A DNA stretch of 64,000 nt from Streptomyces colonosanans (GTDB taxonomy: Bacteria; Actinomycetota; Actinomycetes; Streptomycetales; Streptomycetaceae): contig NZ_MLYP01000023.1 of the NCBI RefSeq assembly GCF_001866645.1, positions 19,501-83,500 on the forward strand, written 5' to 3'. Of the stretch, positions 1 through 8,013 are shown piece after piece (the stretch's first letter is position 1; each line of letters begins with the position of its first letter). A program made the position numbers and the translations under genes. The notes under the pieces are model-generated. The model had not been told where the DNA came from. It searched no databases and was given only the letters and a program-made list of their open reading frames with translations.

Positions 1-21
1 CCGCCCCGCCCCACCGGCGGC

Positions 22-37
22 CCGGGCACAAGCCCGG
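22..37. other. Small hairpin at window start
   Basis: CCGGGC and GCCCGG separated by ACAA form a 6-bp stem just downstream of the stop codon of the first leftward gene (60). It could be part of a terminator, but there is no T tract and the sequence beyond is cut by the window edge. Confidence 0.35.
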
Positions 38-59
38 CGCAGCGCGGCGGCCTCGGCCG

Positions 60-527
60 TCACGGCTCGCTTGGTCGGCACGCCTTGCACAGCCGGTAGT
101 CCCGTCCTCCGCGCGGTCCGATGTTCGCGGCGGTCCACTGACGGGCCCTGGCTGGGTTCACGATGTAGAGCCGCAGGTGGGGGCTGTACCTCTCCTCTGC
201 TTCCGGACTGTTGTAGTCGTGGTGCTCGTGCGCCCACTTCTGCAAGGCCCGGTCGTACGCCTCCCCGTGCGGGCGTACGTGGTCGGTGGGCATCTGACGG
301 CGAACGTGGGCGCAGGTCGTCCGGTGCAGGTAGCTGCCGATGGCGGTGTAGCTGAACTGCTCGGGGTCCTGGTAGCAGGCCCACGAGTAGTCGGCGCCGT
401 CCAGGACCTGGTCGAACATCGGCTGGGCCTCCAGACACATGGCGCACCGCCCGCACGGGCCTTCGGGCTCCTGTGTCACGTCCGGCTTGCGGTAGTTGGG
501 GTCCCACGGGTCCAGTTGGCTGGTCAC
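60..527 (-). CDS. Cysteine-rich hypothetical protein, possible metal binder
   Basis: This is a 155-residue protein that I do not recognise. It has a CxxCxxC cluster at residues 25-31 and a CxxC pair near its C-terminus, so it may bind zinc. The GTG at 527 was chosen because AAGGAG lies six bases upstream; another in-frame GTG at 542 overlaps the stop of the preceding gene. It is the last visible gene of a leftward operon with the DciA-like gene (539-1411) and the winged-helix gene (1418-2860), 11 bases or fewer apart. Its function is unknown. Confidence 0.7.
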   Translation of the reverse strand: MTSQLDPWDPNYRKPDVTQEPEGPCGRCAMCLEAQPMFDQVLDGADYSWACYQDPEQFSYTAIGSYLHRTTCAHVRRQMPTDHVRPHGEAYDRALQKWAHEHHDYNSPEAEERYSPHLRLYIVNPARARQWTAANIGPRGGRDYRLCKACRPSEP

Positions 528-538
528 GCCTGTCTCCT

Positions 539-1411
539 TCACGCCGTCTCCGCCAGTGCCTGGGGAGCCATCCCGCCGGAGGCTACGCCCGCCCGCTCGG
601 CCCGTGCCCGCCGCAGCGCGGCCGCGTGGGACGCGTCGGCCTCCCGCCGCCGTTCGGCACGGGCCTGCTCGACCGGCGCCGGCGCCTCGTCCGGGACGAC
701 GTCGGTCTCGGGGAACGCGCGGCGGCTGAGGTCGCGCATGGCCCGGCTCTGCCGCTCGATCGCCTCGGTAATGCCCGGGTCGACCCGCTGCACGGGCGCG
801 ACGGCCTGGTGCGCGGCGAGCGCGCGGTGGAAGCCGGGCGAGGCCATCTCGCGGGTCTCCACCGGCGTCTCGGGCCCGGCCGCCGCTGCCGGAGCGGCGA
901 CGGCCTCGCGGGGCGCCGGGGCCGGGGCGCCCACGGGCAGGACACGGACGCCGCGCACTGCCTGGGTGCCGGCCGCCGCGTTCGCCGCGGCGACGATCCG
1001 GGAGCTGGTCAGGCGCAGCTGCGTGGCGTACACGGACGAGTCCGGGCGCAGGTCCAGCTGGCCCGTCTCGGCGTGGAAGGCGACCGCGGCAACGTGCACG
1101 GCCAGCTTCGGGGAGAGGCCTGCTGCGATGTCCGGCCACTGGTCCAGGATGGTTCCGCCGGCGGCCGGGACGTCCCAGGCCCGGTCGGCCATCAGGCCCT
1201 GGAGCACGGCGGCGAACCCGGTCGGCTCCCGGCCGTCACGCCGCGCCGGCGTCCCGGTCCGGCGCTTGGCCTTGCGGGTGCCGCCCTCGCCGCGGGCCTT
1301 GGCGGCCTCGCGCGCCTGGTGCAGCGCGACCCGGGCCAGGTCGACGCCCGTCGGCTCCGGGGCCGGCTGCTCGCTGCTGGTGGTGGTGGTGTTCAGGGTC
1401 TCGGTCATCAC
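539..1411 (-). CDS. DciA/DUF721-like protein
   Basis: This 290-residue protein resembles the actinobacterial DUF721 (DciA) family, whose chromosomal member lies between recF and gyrB and whose founding members help load the replicative helicase DnaB. The conserved N-terminal GVDLARVAL motif is at about residues 22-30, followed by a basic linker and the DUF721 core at about 65-150 with the pattern QWPDIA, then SSVYATQLRL, where Tyr replaces the usual Trp. The C-terminal half is Ala/Pro/Arg-rich and not recognisable. It sits seven bases after the winged-helix gene, so the two are probably co-transcribed. Family assignment is fairly secure; a role in loading helicase onto the plasmid is inference. 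Confidence 0.75.
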   Translation of the reverse strand: MMTETLNTTTTSSEQPAPEPTGVDLARVALHQAREAAKARGEGGTRKAKRRTGTPARRDGREPTGFAAVLQGLMADRAWDVPAAGGTILDQWPDIAAGLSPKLAVHVAAVAFHAETGQLDLRPDSSVYATQLRLTSSRIVAAANAAAGTQAVRGVRVLPVGAPAPAPREAVAAPAAAAGPETPVETREMASPGFHRALAAHQAVAPVQRVDPGITEAIERQSRAMRDLSRRAFPETDVVPDEAPAPVEQARAERRREADASHAAALRRARAERAGVASGGMAPQALAETA

Positions 1412-1417
1412 GGCCTC

Positions 1418-2860
1418 CTACCGGCGTCCGACGGTCATCAGCGAGCTGCTGCTGGCCAGCTTGCGAGCGCGCTGCACCAGGTCAGCGCCGAAGATGTGCA
1501 CGGCGGCGGCCGGGCCGAGGGCGTCGTAGGTGCTCATGACGAGCGTGGTGTCGCCCGCCATGAACTCGCCCCACCCGGTGGCCTGCATGTCCGTCCGGTC
1601 CTGCTCGCTCAGGTCCTCGACCCCGCCCAGCTCGGGCAGCGCCTCGTACTGGCCCGACGGCTGGGTCTTGGGGGCGAACGCCTCAGCGACCATGCGGCGG
1701 ACCGCCATGCTGCGCGGGGCCTGCCAGGCGCCCTCCCACTCCTGGTGGCGGGCCTTTTCCGCGCGCCGGGAGTCCCGGTACGCCTGAACAGCGCGCTCGC
1801 GGCCCTCCTCGGTCGGCCACAGCGCCAGTGCACCGGCCAGCCGCCCGGCGAGGAACCCGGACGGGCGGTGGACAATGCCCGGGGCATCCGCACAGTCCAG
1901 GAACGCGATCACCTGGTCAGCCGTCCAGCCCGCGTCGGAGACGTCCTTGAGGATCCAGGCGATCCGGGGCACCGAGGCCCGGCCCATCCACGGCACCTGG
2001 CGGATCAGCTCCGAGGCCAGCTGGAAACGGCGCCCGACGCTGTTGAGCTTCCGGCGGCCGCGCTTGGTCTTCTTCGGGGTGGGGGAATCGCTCTGCCCGC
2101 TTGCGAGCTTGCTCTCAGGGGGGAAGGAAGTAGTTCCCGCAGAAGAAACACTGCGGGAACTACCCCCCATTGGGGTGCAACGGGCCTCATCCGGAACAGC
2201 CGTCACACCACCCTGCTCAGCACCTTTGCGGGCACCCTTCGCCGGGGCCTTCGAGACCGGCTTCGCCCGCCGCTTGCGGACCTTGCGGGCCGCCTTCTTC
2301 GCCAGCGCCGCCATCAGCTCCCGGCTGGCCTCCGCGATCCCCGTCATCCGCCGCCCGGTGCCCTCACCGGCCGTACGGACGCCCAGCGCCACGTCGAACT
2401 CCACCGGCACCATCCGCGCGAACTCAGACGCCTGCGCGGCCGCACCGCGCACTCGGGTGCCCCGCACGACGTACGCGAGCAGCCCGGCCTCCCGCAGCAT
2501 CCCCAGGTGGTACTCCACCGACCGCTCCGACAGCCCGGTCCGCCGCACCAGGTACTCGATCCCCGGACGGCACGGGAACAGTTCCGCGAGCTCCTGGGCG
2601 ACCCGCAGCGTCGTCGCCCCGAAGGAGCGCGGCCCGTGCGACCGGTACCGGCGCGGCTTGTACAGCCCGGACCCGGCGACCCAGTGGACCGCCTGCATCC
2701 ACGAGTAGCCGTCCAGCGCGATCCGGCCCGTCGACGTCGACAGCCACTGGCCCGCCTCCGACACGAACAGCGTCGCGGGCAGCACGCAGACCCCGTCGCC
2801 GTCGACCGACGGACGCGCGGGAGGAATCAGCACGGCGGCCGGCGCCGCCGTGCTGCTCAT
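1418..2860 (-). CDS. Winged-helix DNA-binding protein, candidate plasmid replication or control protein
   Basis: This 480-residue protein has a winged helix-turn-helix at about residues 85-135, including the segment RTGLSERSVEYHLGMLREAG typical of such folds. A Lys/Arg-rich linker follows at about 185-225, then a second helical domain (about 265-345) with the motif HRPSGFLAGRLAG that recurs in actinobacterial plasmid and chromosomal regulators. It heads the leftward operon with the DciA-like gene, downstream of a structured region containing six TTGTCA-loop hairpins. Position next to a DciA relative suggests replication initiation or its control, but this is inference; a transcription factor is equally possible. 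Confidence 0.65.
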   Translation of the reverse strand: MSSTAAPAAVLIPPARPSVDGDGVCVLPATLFVSEAGQWLSTSTGRIALDGYSWMQAVHWVAGSGLYKPRRYRSHGPRSFGATTLRVAQELAELFPCRPGIEYLVRRTGLSERSVEYHLGMLREAGLLAYVVRGTRVRGAAAQASEFARMVPVEFDVALGVRTAGEGTGRRMTGIAEASRELMAALAKKAARKVRKRRAKPVSKAPAKGARKGAEQGGVTAVPDEARCTPMGGSSRSVSSAGTTSFPPESKLASGQSDSPTPKKTKRGRRKLNSVGRRFQLASELIRQVPWMGRASVPRIAWILKDVSDAGWTADQVIAFLDCADAPGIVHRPSGFLAGRLAGALALWPTEEGRERAVQAYRDSRRAEKARHQEWEGAWQAPRSMAVRRMVAEAFAPKTQPSGQYEALPELGGVEDLSEQDRTDMQATGWGEFMAGDTTLVMSTYDALGPAAAVHIFGADLVQRARKLASSSSLMTVGRR

Positions 2861-3207
2861 CGGCCCACCGTCCCGGCCGGGGTGGTGGAGATCGCCTGTG
2901 TCGTCATCAGGCTGGTGTACACGCCAAAGCGGACACCCCCCTCAGCAGGCAAAACACGCGCTTCGAGATCCATCCGCCGACCCTGCACCAGACGGCCTGT
3001 GGACAGAGCCCGCCCAGCGCGGATCACCCCCGGCGCTCCCGCACGGCGGGCAAGAATCTTGGAAACCGTCCCGCCACACGGGCAGCCGCCCCTGCGGCCG
3101 TCGACGGAGTCGTCAATGACCTCCGAGAGCCGGTACACGAGCGGGGCAGCCGACGCCGCGACCGGGCCCGACGAGCCCGCGCCGAAAGCGCTGCTCTTGT
3201 AGCTTCC

Positions 3208-3230
3208 TACCGGAAATCCAACTTCCGGTA
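3208..3230. repeat. Inverted repeat TACCGGAA-N7-TTCCGGTA
   Basis: A perfect 8-bp inverted repeat with a 7-base spacer lies about 350 bp upstream of the leftward winged-helix gene. It has the size and symmetry of an operator for a dimeric regulator, for example the winged-helix protein itself or the small XRE protein at 3825-4091. No partner is proven. Confidence 0.6.
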
Positions 3231-3513
3231 CGAACCACGCAAAGGCGGATGAGTCGTACGTCGATCCCGTCACATGGGAAGGCCGCCGGGCGTGAACCGG
3301 GGTGAAACGGACAGGGTCAAGCTGACAGGGGACACCACTCTCAGGCACTATGAGAAACGACCTGCTCTCCATATAGCTGGACCGACCAGAGCCCTCGGGC
3401 CCGGCCGACCAGATGTGCGGATGTGTCGGGTGCCGCCCCCTTCGTGAGAAGCGGGCGGACACCGATCGGGTGGGGGGAGATTTCTCCTCTCGTCTTGTTG
3501 GTGGTGAACCGCA

Positions 3514-3735
3514 GGGCCCCCGTCAAAGGGCCCCGCGGATCGGTAGGGCGTCGGTCGTTGTCAGCGGCCGGGTCTTGCTGGTGGCCCTTGTCAAAGGGGC
3601 CGACCCGCTTGTCAGGCGGGGTAGTGCTGGTAGTGCTGGTAAAAGAAAACGGCTCGATGAGCCGATCTCGGGCCCGGGTGTCAAAGCCGGGACCGAGCGA
3701 AGGGCCGCGCGAGGCCGGTGGATTGTCAGTCCGCC
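3514..3735. repeat. Array of six hairpins with a shared TTGTCA loop
   Basis: Six short hairpins lie at 3514-3533, 3552-3570, 3583-3601, 3604-3620, 3673-3691 (with an outer stem 3667-3697) and 3717-3735. Their stems differ (GGGCCC, CGGTCG/CGGCCG, GGCCC, CCCGC, CCCGG, GGTGGA/TCCGCC) yet each stays paired, while the loops are nearly constant: TTGTCAG three times, TTGTCAAAG, GTGTCAAAG and CCGTCAAA. On the other strand the loop reads CTGACAA. Changed stems with a fixed loop argue for selection on structure, as RNA or as single-stranded DNA. A 9-bp tandem repeat (GTAGTGCTG twice) lies between hairpins four and five. Confidence 0.75.
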
Positions 3736-3824
3736 TTCTGGCGCGCGCGGCCGGTGGCGGCTACGTCATCCCGACCCCCTCGATTCCGAAGGCGGAGTCG
3801 GCGTGCCTGAAATCAGGTACGCGG

Positions 3825-4091
3825 TCAGTCCTCACTGGGCGCCTCCTGAGCAGCAGCCGGGTACTTCCCGGCCAGCCGACGGAGGAAGTGCGCGTACTTC
3901 AGGCGATTGCTGCGGTGGGGCTTGGCGACCCCTGCCTCCCACCGTGCGACGGCGACGCGCTTGACGCCGATGGCGTGGGCGACTTCCGCCTGGGTGAGCC
4001 CGGCGGCGACTCGCAGCTGCTGCCGAACGTGAGGCGAAGGGAGGGTATCGGCATCCACCAGGGCATCGATGCGACGCAGCGGATCCGACAT
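3825..4091 (-). CDS. Small XRE-type helix-turn-helix regulator
   Basis: This 88-residue protein is an XRE (lambda Cro-like) fold with the recognition segment LTQAEVAHAIGVKRVAVARWE at about residues 32-52. The ATG at 4091 is preferred because GGAGG lies five to six bases upstream; an ATG at 4103 in the same frame lacks a site. It stands alone, divergent from the HAD fragment and dehydrogenase genes to its right, and may regulate them or the region to its left. Confidence 0.8.
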   Translation of the reverse strand: MSDPLRRIDALVDADTLPSPHVRQQLRVAAGLTQAEVAHAIGVKRVAVARWEAGVAKPHRSNRLKYAHFLRRLAGKYPAAAQEAPSED

Positions 4092-4172
4092 CGCGGCCTC
4101 CATCCTAAGAAACAGTTCCTGAAAAGATACACGAAGTGATCTCCAGAACTGCGCCCCGTTCGATGCCCGGTA

Positions 4173-4361
4173 GTGTCCGTGCCCGTGTCCCGCATCGTGT
4201 TCTTCGATCTGGACGGCACGCTGGCCCACCGTCAGGCGGAGTTCGGCGACGCCGTGACCGGTCTGTGCCGCGCCCGTGCTCTCCCGCCAGATCCCGACGC
4301 GCACCACGCCGTCGACGACGTCACCGACGCCACCACCATCCTGTTCACCGAGACGGAGTAG
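4173..4361 (+). CDS. HAD-like N-terminal fragment
   Basis: A 62-codon frame begins with the segment IVFFDLDGTL, which is motif I of HAD-superfamily hydrolases (DxDGT). HAD enzymes are normally 200 residues or more, and the later motifs (Ser/Thr, Lys, DD) are absent, so this looks like a truncated remnant rather than an active phosphatase. It stops four bases before the dehydrogenase start and could now serve only as a translated leader. Confidence 0.45.
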   Translation: MSVPVSRIVFFDLDGTLAHRQAEFGDAVTGLCRARALPPDPDAHHAVDDVTDATTILFTETE

Positions 4362-4365
4362 CACC

Positions 4366-5199
4366 GTGGACCAGCCGACCGTCGGCATCCTCCACCCCGG
4401 CAGCATGGGCGCCGCCGTCGCCGCCTGCGCCGCGACCAACGCCGCCGCGGTCCTGTGGTGCGCGACCGGGCGCAGCGCCGCGTCCGCAGAGCGCGCCGCC
4501 CAGTTCGGCCTGACGCCCGTGGGCGCGCTGTCCGACCTGCTGGACCGAAGCGACATCGTCATCAGCCTTTGCCCGCCAGCCGCAGCTGAGGACTTGGCGC
4601 GCGAAGTCGCCGAGCACGGCTTCAGCGGGCTGTATGTGGAGGCGAATGCCATCAACCCTGAGCGGACGAAACGGATCGCTGGGCTGGTGGACGCGACAGT
4701 CGTAGATGGCGGCGTCGTCGGCTCCCCGCCCGTCCGAGGCAAGACGCCGACGTTGTACCTGTCCGGCGCGGCCGCCGCGACTGCGCAGATCGAGGCGCTC
4801 TTCGCAGGAACTGCCGTGCGGACGACGACGCTGGGCACGGGGGTTGGGAAGGCATCCGCGCTGAAGTTGTCGTACGCCAGTTTCCAGAAGACCTCGCGCG
4901 TGCTGGTCGCGCTCGCGATCGGCATGGCACGTGAGCACGGTGTCGACCAGGAGCTCATCGAGGTTGCATCCCGGCGCACCGACTCGTATCTCTCGGAGCC
5001 GGAGTACGTCGCCAAGACTGCGGCGCGGGCCTGGCGCTGGGGCCCGGAGCTGGAGGAAGCTGCCGACACGCTCGCGGCCGCCGGCCTTCCGCCGGAGATG
5101 CTGCGCGCAGCCGCGGCAACGCTGGCACGGTGGAACGCTGTCAAGGACGACAGCGAGCTCACGCTCACCGGCGCCCTGGATCGACTCGCCCAGCCGTAG
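4366..5199 (+). CDS. NAD(P)-binding dehydrogenase of the 6-phosphogluconate/hydroxyisobutyrate type
   Basis: This 277-residue protein opens with a Rossmann fold (TVGILHPGSMGAAVAACA, glycine pattern at residues 4-15) and continues in the style of beta-hydroxyacid dehydrogenases with a C-terminal domain like DUF1932. The substrate-side motif region VVDGGVVGSPP and the helix GKASALKLSYAS, containing the catalytic Lys in this superfamily, are both recognisable. The start is GTG 4366, just after the HAD fragment. It converges on the guanylate-kinase-like gene with only seven bases between stops. It probably reduces or oxidises a small carboxylate, but the substrate cannot be told. Confidence 0.75.
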   Translation: MDQPTVGILHPGSMGAAVAACAATNAAAVLWCATGRSAASAERAAQFGLTPVGALSDLLDRSDIVISLCPPAAAEDLAREVAEHGFSGLYVEANAINPERTKRIAGLVDATVVDGGVVGSPPVRGKTPTLYLSGAAAATAQIEALFAGTAVRTTTLGTGVGKASALKLSYASFQKTSRVLVALAIGMAREHGVDQELIEVASRRTDSYLSEPEYVAKTAARAWRWGPELEEAADTLAAAGLPPEMLRAAAATLARWNAVKDDSELTLTGALDRLAQP

Positions 5200-5206
5200 C
5201 CCGCGC

Positions 5207-5770
5207 TCATGCCGTCGCTGCTCCCGCCCGCTGCGCCAGCAGCTGGTCGATGAGCCGCGCCGCCTCCTGCGGCGATGCCGTCGCGGTGTCCACCGTCAGG
5301 TCCCAGACCGTCTCCGGGTGCGCGTCCAGGTCCTCACGGGTTGCGTCCCACGCCGCCAGCCGCGCCGTGGTGTCGCTGTCACCCCGGCCCGCGGACCGCT
5401 CCGCGGTCGCCTCGCGCGGGCACCACAACAGCACCACGGCCCAGTCCGCTGGGTAGCCGTCGACCAGGGCCCGGATGCCGTCGACCTGCCCGAGGTGCAC
5501 CACCGGCACCCCGGCCGCAAACGCGGCGTCCAGGCCGGGCACGTCGATCACGTAGGTGTTGCCGTACCGCCGGTTCGCGTAGACGACGCCGCCCGAGGTC
5601 TCCAGCTCGCGCAGCTGCTCCGTTGTGCCCATCCGGTAGCCGGCTGACTTGCCTGTCCCGACCTTGAGTCGTGCGAACTGTGCGTACTGCAGACTCAGTT
5701 CGGCGAGCGCCGCAGTGATGGTGTCCTTGCCCGCCGCTGGTGGCCCGTAGAGGATCACGCCCCCCGTCAT
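5207..5770 (-). CDS. Guanylate-kinase-like P-loop protein
   Basis: This 187-residue protein starts with a P-loop, LYGPPAAGKDT (residues 6-16), and has the overall length of nucleoside monophosphate kinases; the later segment GTTEQLRELE followed by VVYANRRYGNTYVID matches the GMP-binding region of guanylate kinases. Its ATG overlaps the stop codon of the upstream XRE-kinase gene (ATGA), so the two are translationally coupled. It may phosphorylate a nucleotide or another small molecule. Identification as a true guanylate kinase is uncertain because the chromosome normally supplies one. Confidence 0.7.
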   Translation of the reverse strand: MTGGVILYGPPAAGKDTITAALAELSLQYAQFARLKVGTGKSAGYRMGTTEQLRELETSGGVVYANRRYGNTYVIDVPGLDAAFAAGVPVVHLGQVDGIRALVDGYPADWAVVLLWCPREATAERSAGRGDSDTTARLAAWDATREDLDAHPETVWDLTVDTATASPQEAARLIDQLLAQRAGAATA

Positions 5771-6798
5771 GCTGGCACCGCCCCGACCGCCTGCCGCGCC
5801 TGATCTGCCAAGGAGATCGCGGCACCCATGCGGTTGTCCACGACTAGGTGCGGGACCGCAGGACGCAGGTCCAGATCCACGGTCTCCAGGTACTCGTCCC
5901 ACCGCTCGAGCTTCCACGCATCCCGGGCCGCGCCGCGGTGCGAGATGTATTCGTGCATCGACTCCACATCGCACTGCACCCAGATCGGCGCAACGTCGAC
6001 GCCATGCGAGGCGCAGCGGTTGATCAGCCGCTGCATCCACTGCGTGTCCGTCAGCTCAGCAATGAACGGAGCAGTGACCACCGTGCTGATTCCGCAGGTC
6101 ACGTGCGAGTACACGGCCTGCATCAGCGCGGCGTACTCAGCCGGTCGGACCTTCGTGCGATACAACTCGGTGTGCCGGTCGTGCGGTTGCGACCCCAGCG
6201 CGGTCAGCAGCGGTTCCACCAGGGGCCGGGTCAACGGGTCCTTGTCGACCAGCGGCCAGCCCGTCAGCTGCGTCAGAAAGCGGGCGAACTCGGTCTTGCC
6301 CGAACCTGCGTAGCCCCCCACCAGTACGACACAGGGCCTATGCGGGTCTCCACCTGTACGGCGCCGCTTCCAGGCCTCCATCACCCGTTGTTGCCAGCTG
6401 TAGCTGTCGAACCCCTGCCCGTCCGAGATCCGCATCAACGCCCGCTCAACGGCGATTACGTGCGAGCCGTTGCGTTGCTCAGGAAGAGGGGTGACCTCGA
6501 AATTCGTCTCTTCACCGGGCAACGCGGGCCGGAAACCCAGCGACGGCTCTGTTGCCCGGTACAGCAGACAGTAGGCCCGGCGATACGCCGGCCCCGGGTA
6601 ACTCTCACCCGTCTCATGCTGGCTCAGCGTCTGCGGGTTCGCCGCTGGCACGCCCTTCAGCCCAGCCTGCTCTGCCACAAGCCGCAGCTGCTCACCCGAC
6701 TCCTCCAGCGTCAGCCCGTGAGCCTCCCGGTGCTCCCGGAGCTTGTCCGGACGCCACCCAGCGCGCTTACCCACCCCGTGATCCTCCGTCTGCACCAT
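5767..6798 (-). CDS. XRE-type regulator fused to a P-loop kinase
   Basis: This 343-residue protein has an N-terminal helix-turn-helix (about residues 15-75, with QTLSQHETGESYPGPAYR resembling XRE repressors) and a C-terminal P-loop kinase domain of the AAA_33/zeta type (VGGYAGSGKTEFARFL, about residue 168 on). Such fusions suggest a repressor whose activity responds to a phosphorylated ligand, or a kinase that controls its own gene. It is translationally coupled to the guanylate-kinase-like gene. A zeta-like toxin role is possible but no antitoxin is visible. Confidence 0.7.
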   Translation of the reverse strand: MVQTEDHGVGKRAGWRPDKLREHREAHGLTLEESGEQLRLVAEQAGLKGVPAANPQTLSQHETGESYPGPAYRRAYCLLYRATEPSLGFRPALPGEETNFEVTPLPEQRNGSHVIAVERALMRISDGQGFDSYSWQQRVMEAWKRRRTGGDPHRPCVVLVGGYAGSGKTEFARFLTQLTGWPLVDKDPLTRPLVEPLLTALGSQPHDRHTELYRTKVRPAEYAALMQAVYSHVTCGISTVVTAPFIAELTDTQWMQRLINRCASHGVDVAPIWVQCDVESMHEYISHRGAARDAWKLERWDEYLETVDLDLRPAVPHLVVDNRMGAAISLADQARQAVGAVPA

Positions 6799-6911
6799 GA
6801 TCCGGAGCCTAAGGGCGAGCCCCGAAATCCCGTGTGTAGCTAGTCGTTGAAAACGTGTTGAGGAACTCGTTCACCGAAGTGACGAGAGGTTCGTGATGTT
6901 CTTCCAAGCCC

Positions 6912-6963
6912 CCGCCGAGTGTGATGGCCCCCACAAACAGCGGAACGCTTGGAGGGCATCACA
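6912..6963. other. Inverted repeat between the kinase operon and the GntR gene
   Basis: TGTGATGGCCC at 6920-6930 can pair with GGGCATCACA at 6954-6963 with one bulged base, and CCAAGC/GCTTGG offers an alternative pairing. It lies downstream of the leftward GntR gene and upstream of the leftward kinase operon, so it may be a terminator or attenuator between them. Confidence 0.4.
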
Positions 6964-6996
6964 GTGGCTGTTCGCCTTGGGCTAGACGCATGTGCG

Positions 6997-7755
6997 TCAC
7001 GCGTCGAATTCGTAGTCCAATACGTACGCTGCCGAGTCCAGGGTCATCTCGTTGATCTCCACTGCGCGCCCATCTGCGTCGAAGGCTGTGCGAGCCAGCT
7101 TGATTACGGATCTGTCAGTTGGGATGGACAACCGGGCTGCCTCGTCAGCAGTGGGCAGGCGGACTCGGATCTCCTCACGGAACCGCGTCGGAGCGTGCCC
7201 GAGGTCGGCCAACCGAGCGTAAATGCCCCCGGGCCCAGTGTCCGCTTGAGTGATGGGCGAGCCCGCGACCAGCGCCTGAGGAAGATAGGACGCCGCGAGC
7301 ATGACGGGGCGTCCTTCCAGGACGTACCGCCGACTGCGCACGCAGGCCGTCTCGTCAGGCCCCAGTTCGAGCACGTCCCTGACGTGCTCGGGCGGGGCCG
7401 CGTCTTCGTCCACCGTGATCTGGTCGACGTCCGGGGCGCGGTGGTCGTCCGCCGACCAGATCGATCTACCGCTTCCCCACTGCCCACTAGCCACTCGGGG
7501 AATGCCTCGACGCCTGATGGGTCGGAACGACAAGACACGGGCGCCGGCTCCCTTCTTGCTCTCGACGAGCCCTTCGGTACTCAAGACCTTGAGGGCCCTA
7601 CGGGCGGTAAGACTGGCGACGCCATATTGGGCGGCCAGCGCGTTCTCCCCTGGCAACCGGTCACCAGGTCCGTAATCCCCGCGCTCGATCGCCGCCTTCA
7701 GGTCGTCAGCAATCTGCTGGACCTTCGTGCGCTGCGCACCTACCTCATCCGTCAT
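6997..7755 (-). CDS. GntR-family transcriptional regulator (HutC/UTRA type)
   Basis: This 252-residue protein has an N-terminal GntR winged helix (about residues 8-75, with GDRLPGENALAAQYGVASLT as recognition region) and a C-terminal UTRA ligand domain (about 100-250). GntR/UTRA repressors such as KorSA control transfer genes in Streptomyces mobile elements. The gene is divergent from 8014, and the 250 bp between them carry five copies of a TCGGTA-NCGA type sequence, so it very likely represses both directions. The ligand is unknown. Confidence 0.85.
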   Translation of the reverse strand: MTDEVGAQRTKVQQIADDLKAAIERGDYGPGDRLPGENALAAQYGVASLTARRALKVLSTEGLVESKKGAGARVLSFRPIRRRGIPRVASGQWGSGRSIWSADDHRAPDVDQITVDEDAAPPEHVRDVLELGPDETACVRSRRYVLEGRPVMLAASYLPQALVAGSPITQADTGPGGIYARLADLGHAPTRFREEIRVRLPTADEAARLSIPTDRSVIKLARTAFDADGRAVEINEMTLDSAAYVLDYEFDA

Positions 7756-7766
7756 CTGTCTCCCTA

Positions 7767-7919
7767 CCTCGGTAGCGATCCTAGGGCGGCTTGCTACCGA
7801 GGCACCTCGAGGGGCGCGTTGATCGTGTCGGCTGCTCCACAGGATACAACATCGGTAACGTACTGCTTGACATCGGTACCGATGATGGCTCTACTAGAAG
7901 CAACCTCGGTAACGAGGTT
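7767..7919. promoter_or_regulatory. Cluster of five putative GntR operators
   Basis: Related sequences occur at 7767-7778 (CCTCGGTAGCGA), 7793-7802 (GCTACCGAGG, inverted), 7851-7860 (ATCGGTAACG), 7872-7883 (ATCGGTACCGAT, perfect palindrome) and 7902-7919 (AACCTCG-GTAA-CGAGGTT, perfect 7-bp arms). They fill the divergent region between the GntR gene and the rightward block. The natural reading is cooperative autorepression by the GntR protein. Confidence 0.75.
7867..7897 (+). promoter_or_regulatory. Putative promoter for the rightward block
   Basis: TTGACA at 7867-7872 is a canonical -35; TACTAG at 7892-7897 (19 bases later) or an overlapping hexamer is a fair -10. The palindromic operator at 7872-7883 sits in the spacer and another at 7902-7919 covers the start region, so a bound repressor would block it. 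Confidence 0.55.
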
Positions 7920-8013
7920 CGCGCCGAGGCATCGCCTCGGGACTGCTTCGCCTTGCCTGGCCGTTCTCGGGGCTTCTCCCGGGACATCCACCTTCGGAGA
8001 GGAGCACCACAGC

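Larger units (their letters stand above)
2861..3824. other. Noncoding structured region upstream of the winged-helix operon
   Basis: Nearly 1 kb without a convincing gene. A leftward open frame runs from 3462 and ends in an ATGA overlap with the start at 2860, but its codon use is unlike its neighbours, so only a short leader (ATG at 2907, 16 codons) is even plausible. The region holds a TGTGGACAG sequence at 2998 (one base from the TGTGGACAA DnaA box), an 8-bp inverted repeat at 3208-3230, the hairpin array at 3514-3735 and a CGGCTC/GAGCCG hairpin at 3650-3664. This is the kind of content expected of an origin or of a long regulated leader. Confidence 0.55.

Noticed and set aside
1..59. Left telomere at the window start
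   Set aside because: Only one short hairpin with an ACAA loop is present and no GCA-loop palindrome series, so the left end of the window is internal.
60..1139. A 359-codon leftward frame over the DciA-like gene
   Set aside because: Only its last 155 codons read as a natural protein; the upstream part is an Arg/Gly/Pro-rich shadow of the DciA-like gene in another frame.
473..3202. A 909-codon rightward frame opposite the first operon
   Set aside because: Composition is Arg/Gly/Ala-rich with no domains, and three convincing genes lie on the other strand. High GC content produces such long shadows.
2857..3462. A 201-codon leftward frame ending in an ATGA overlap
   Set aside because: Codon use and composition change along it and no motif is visible; at most a short leader near its end could be real, so it is described in the gap entry only.
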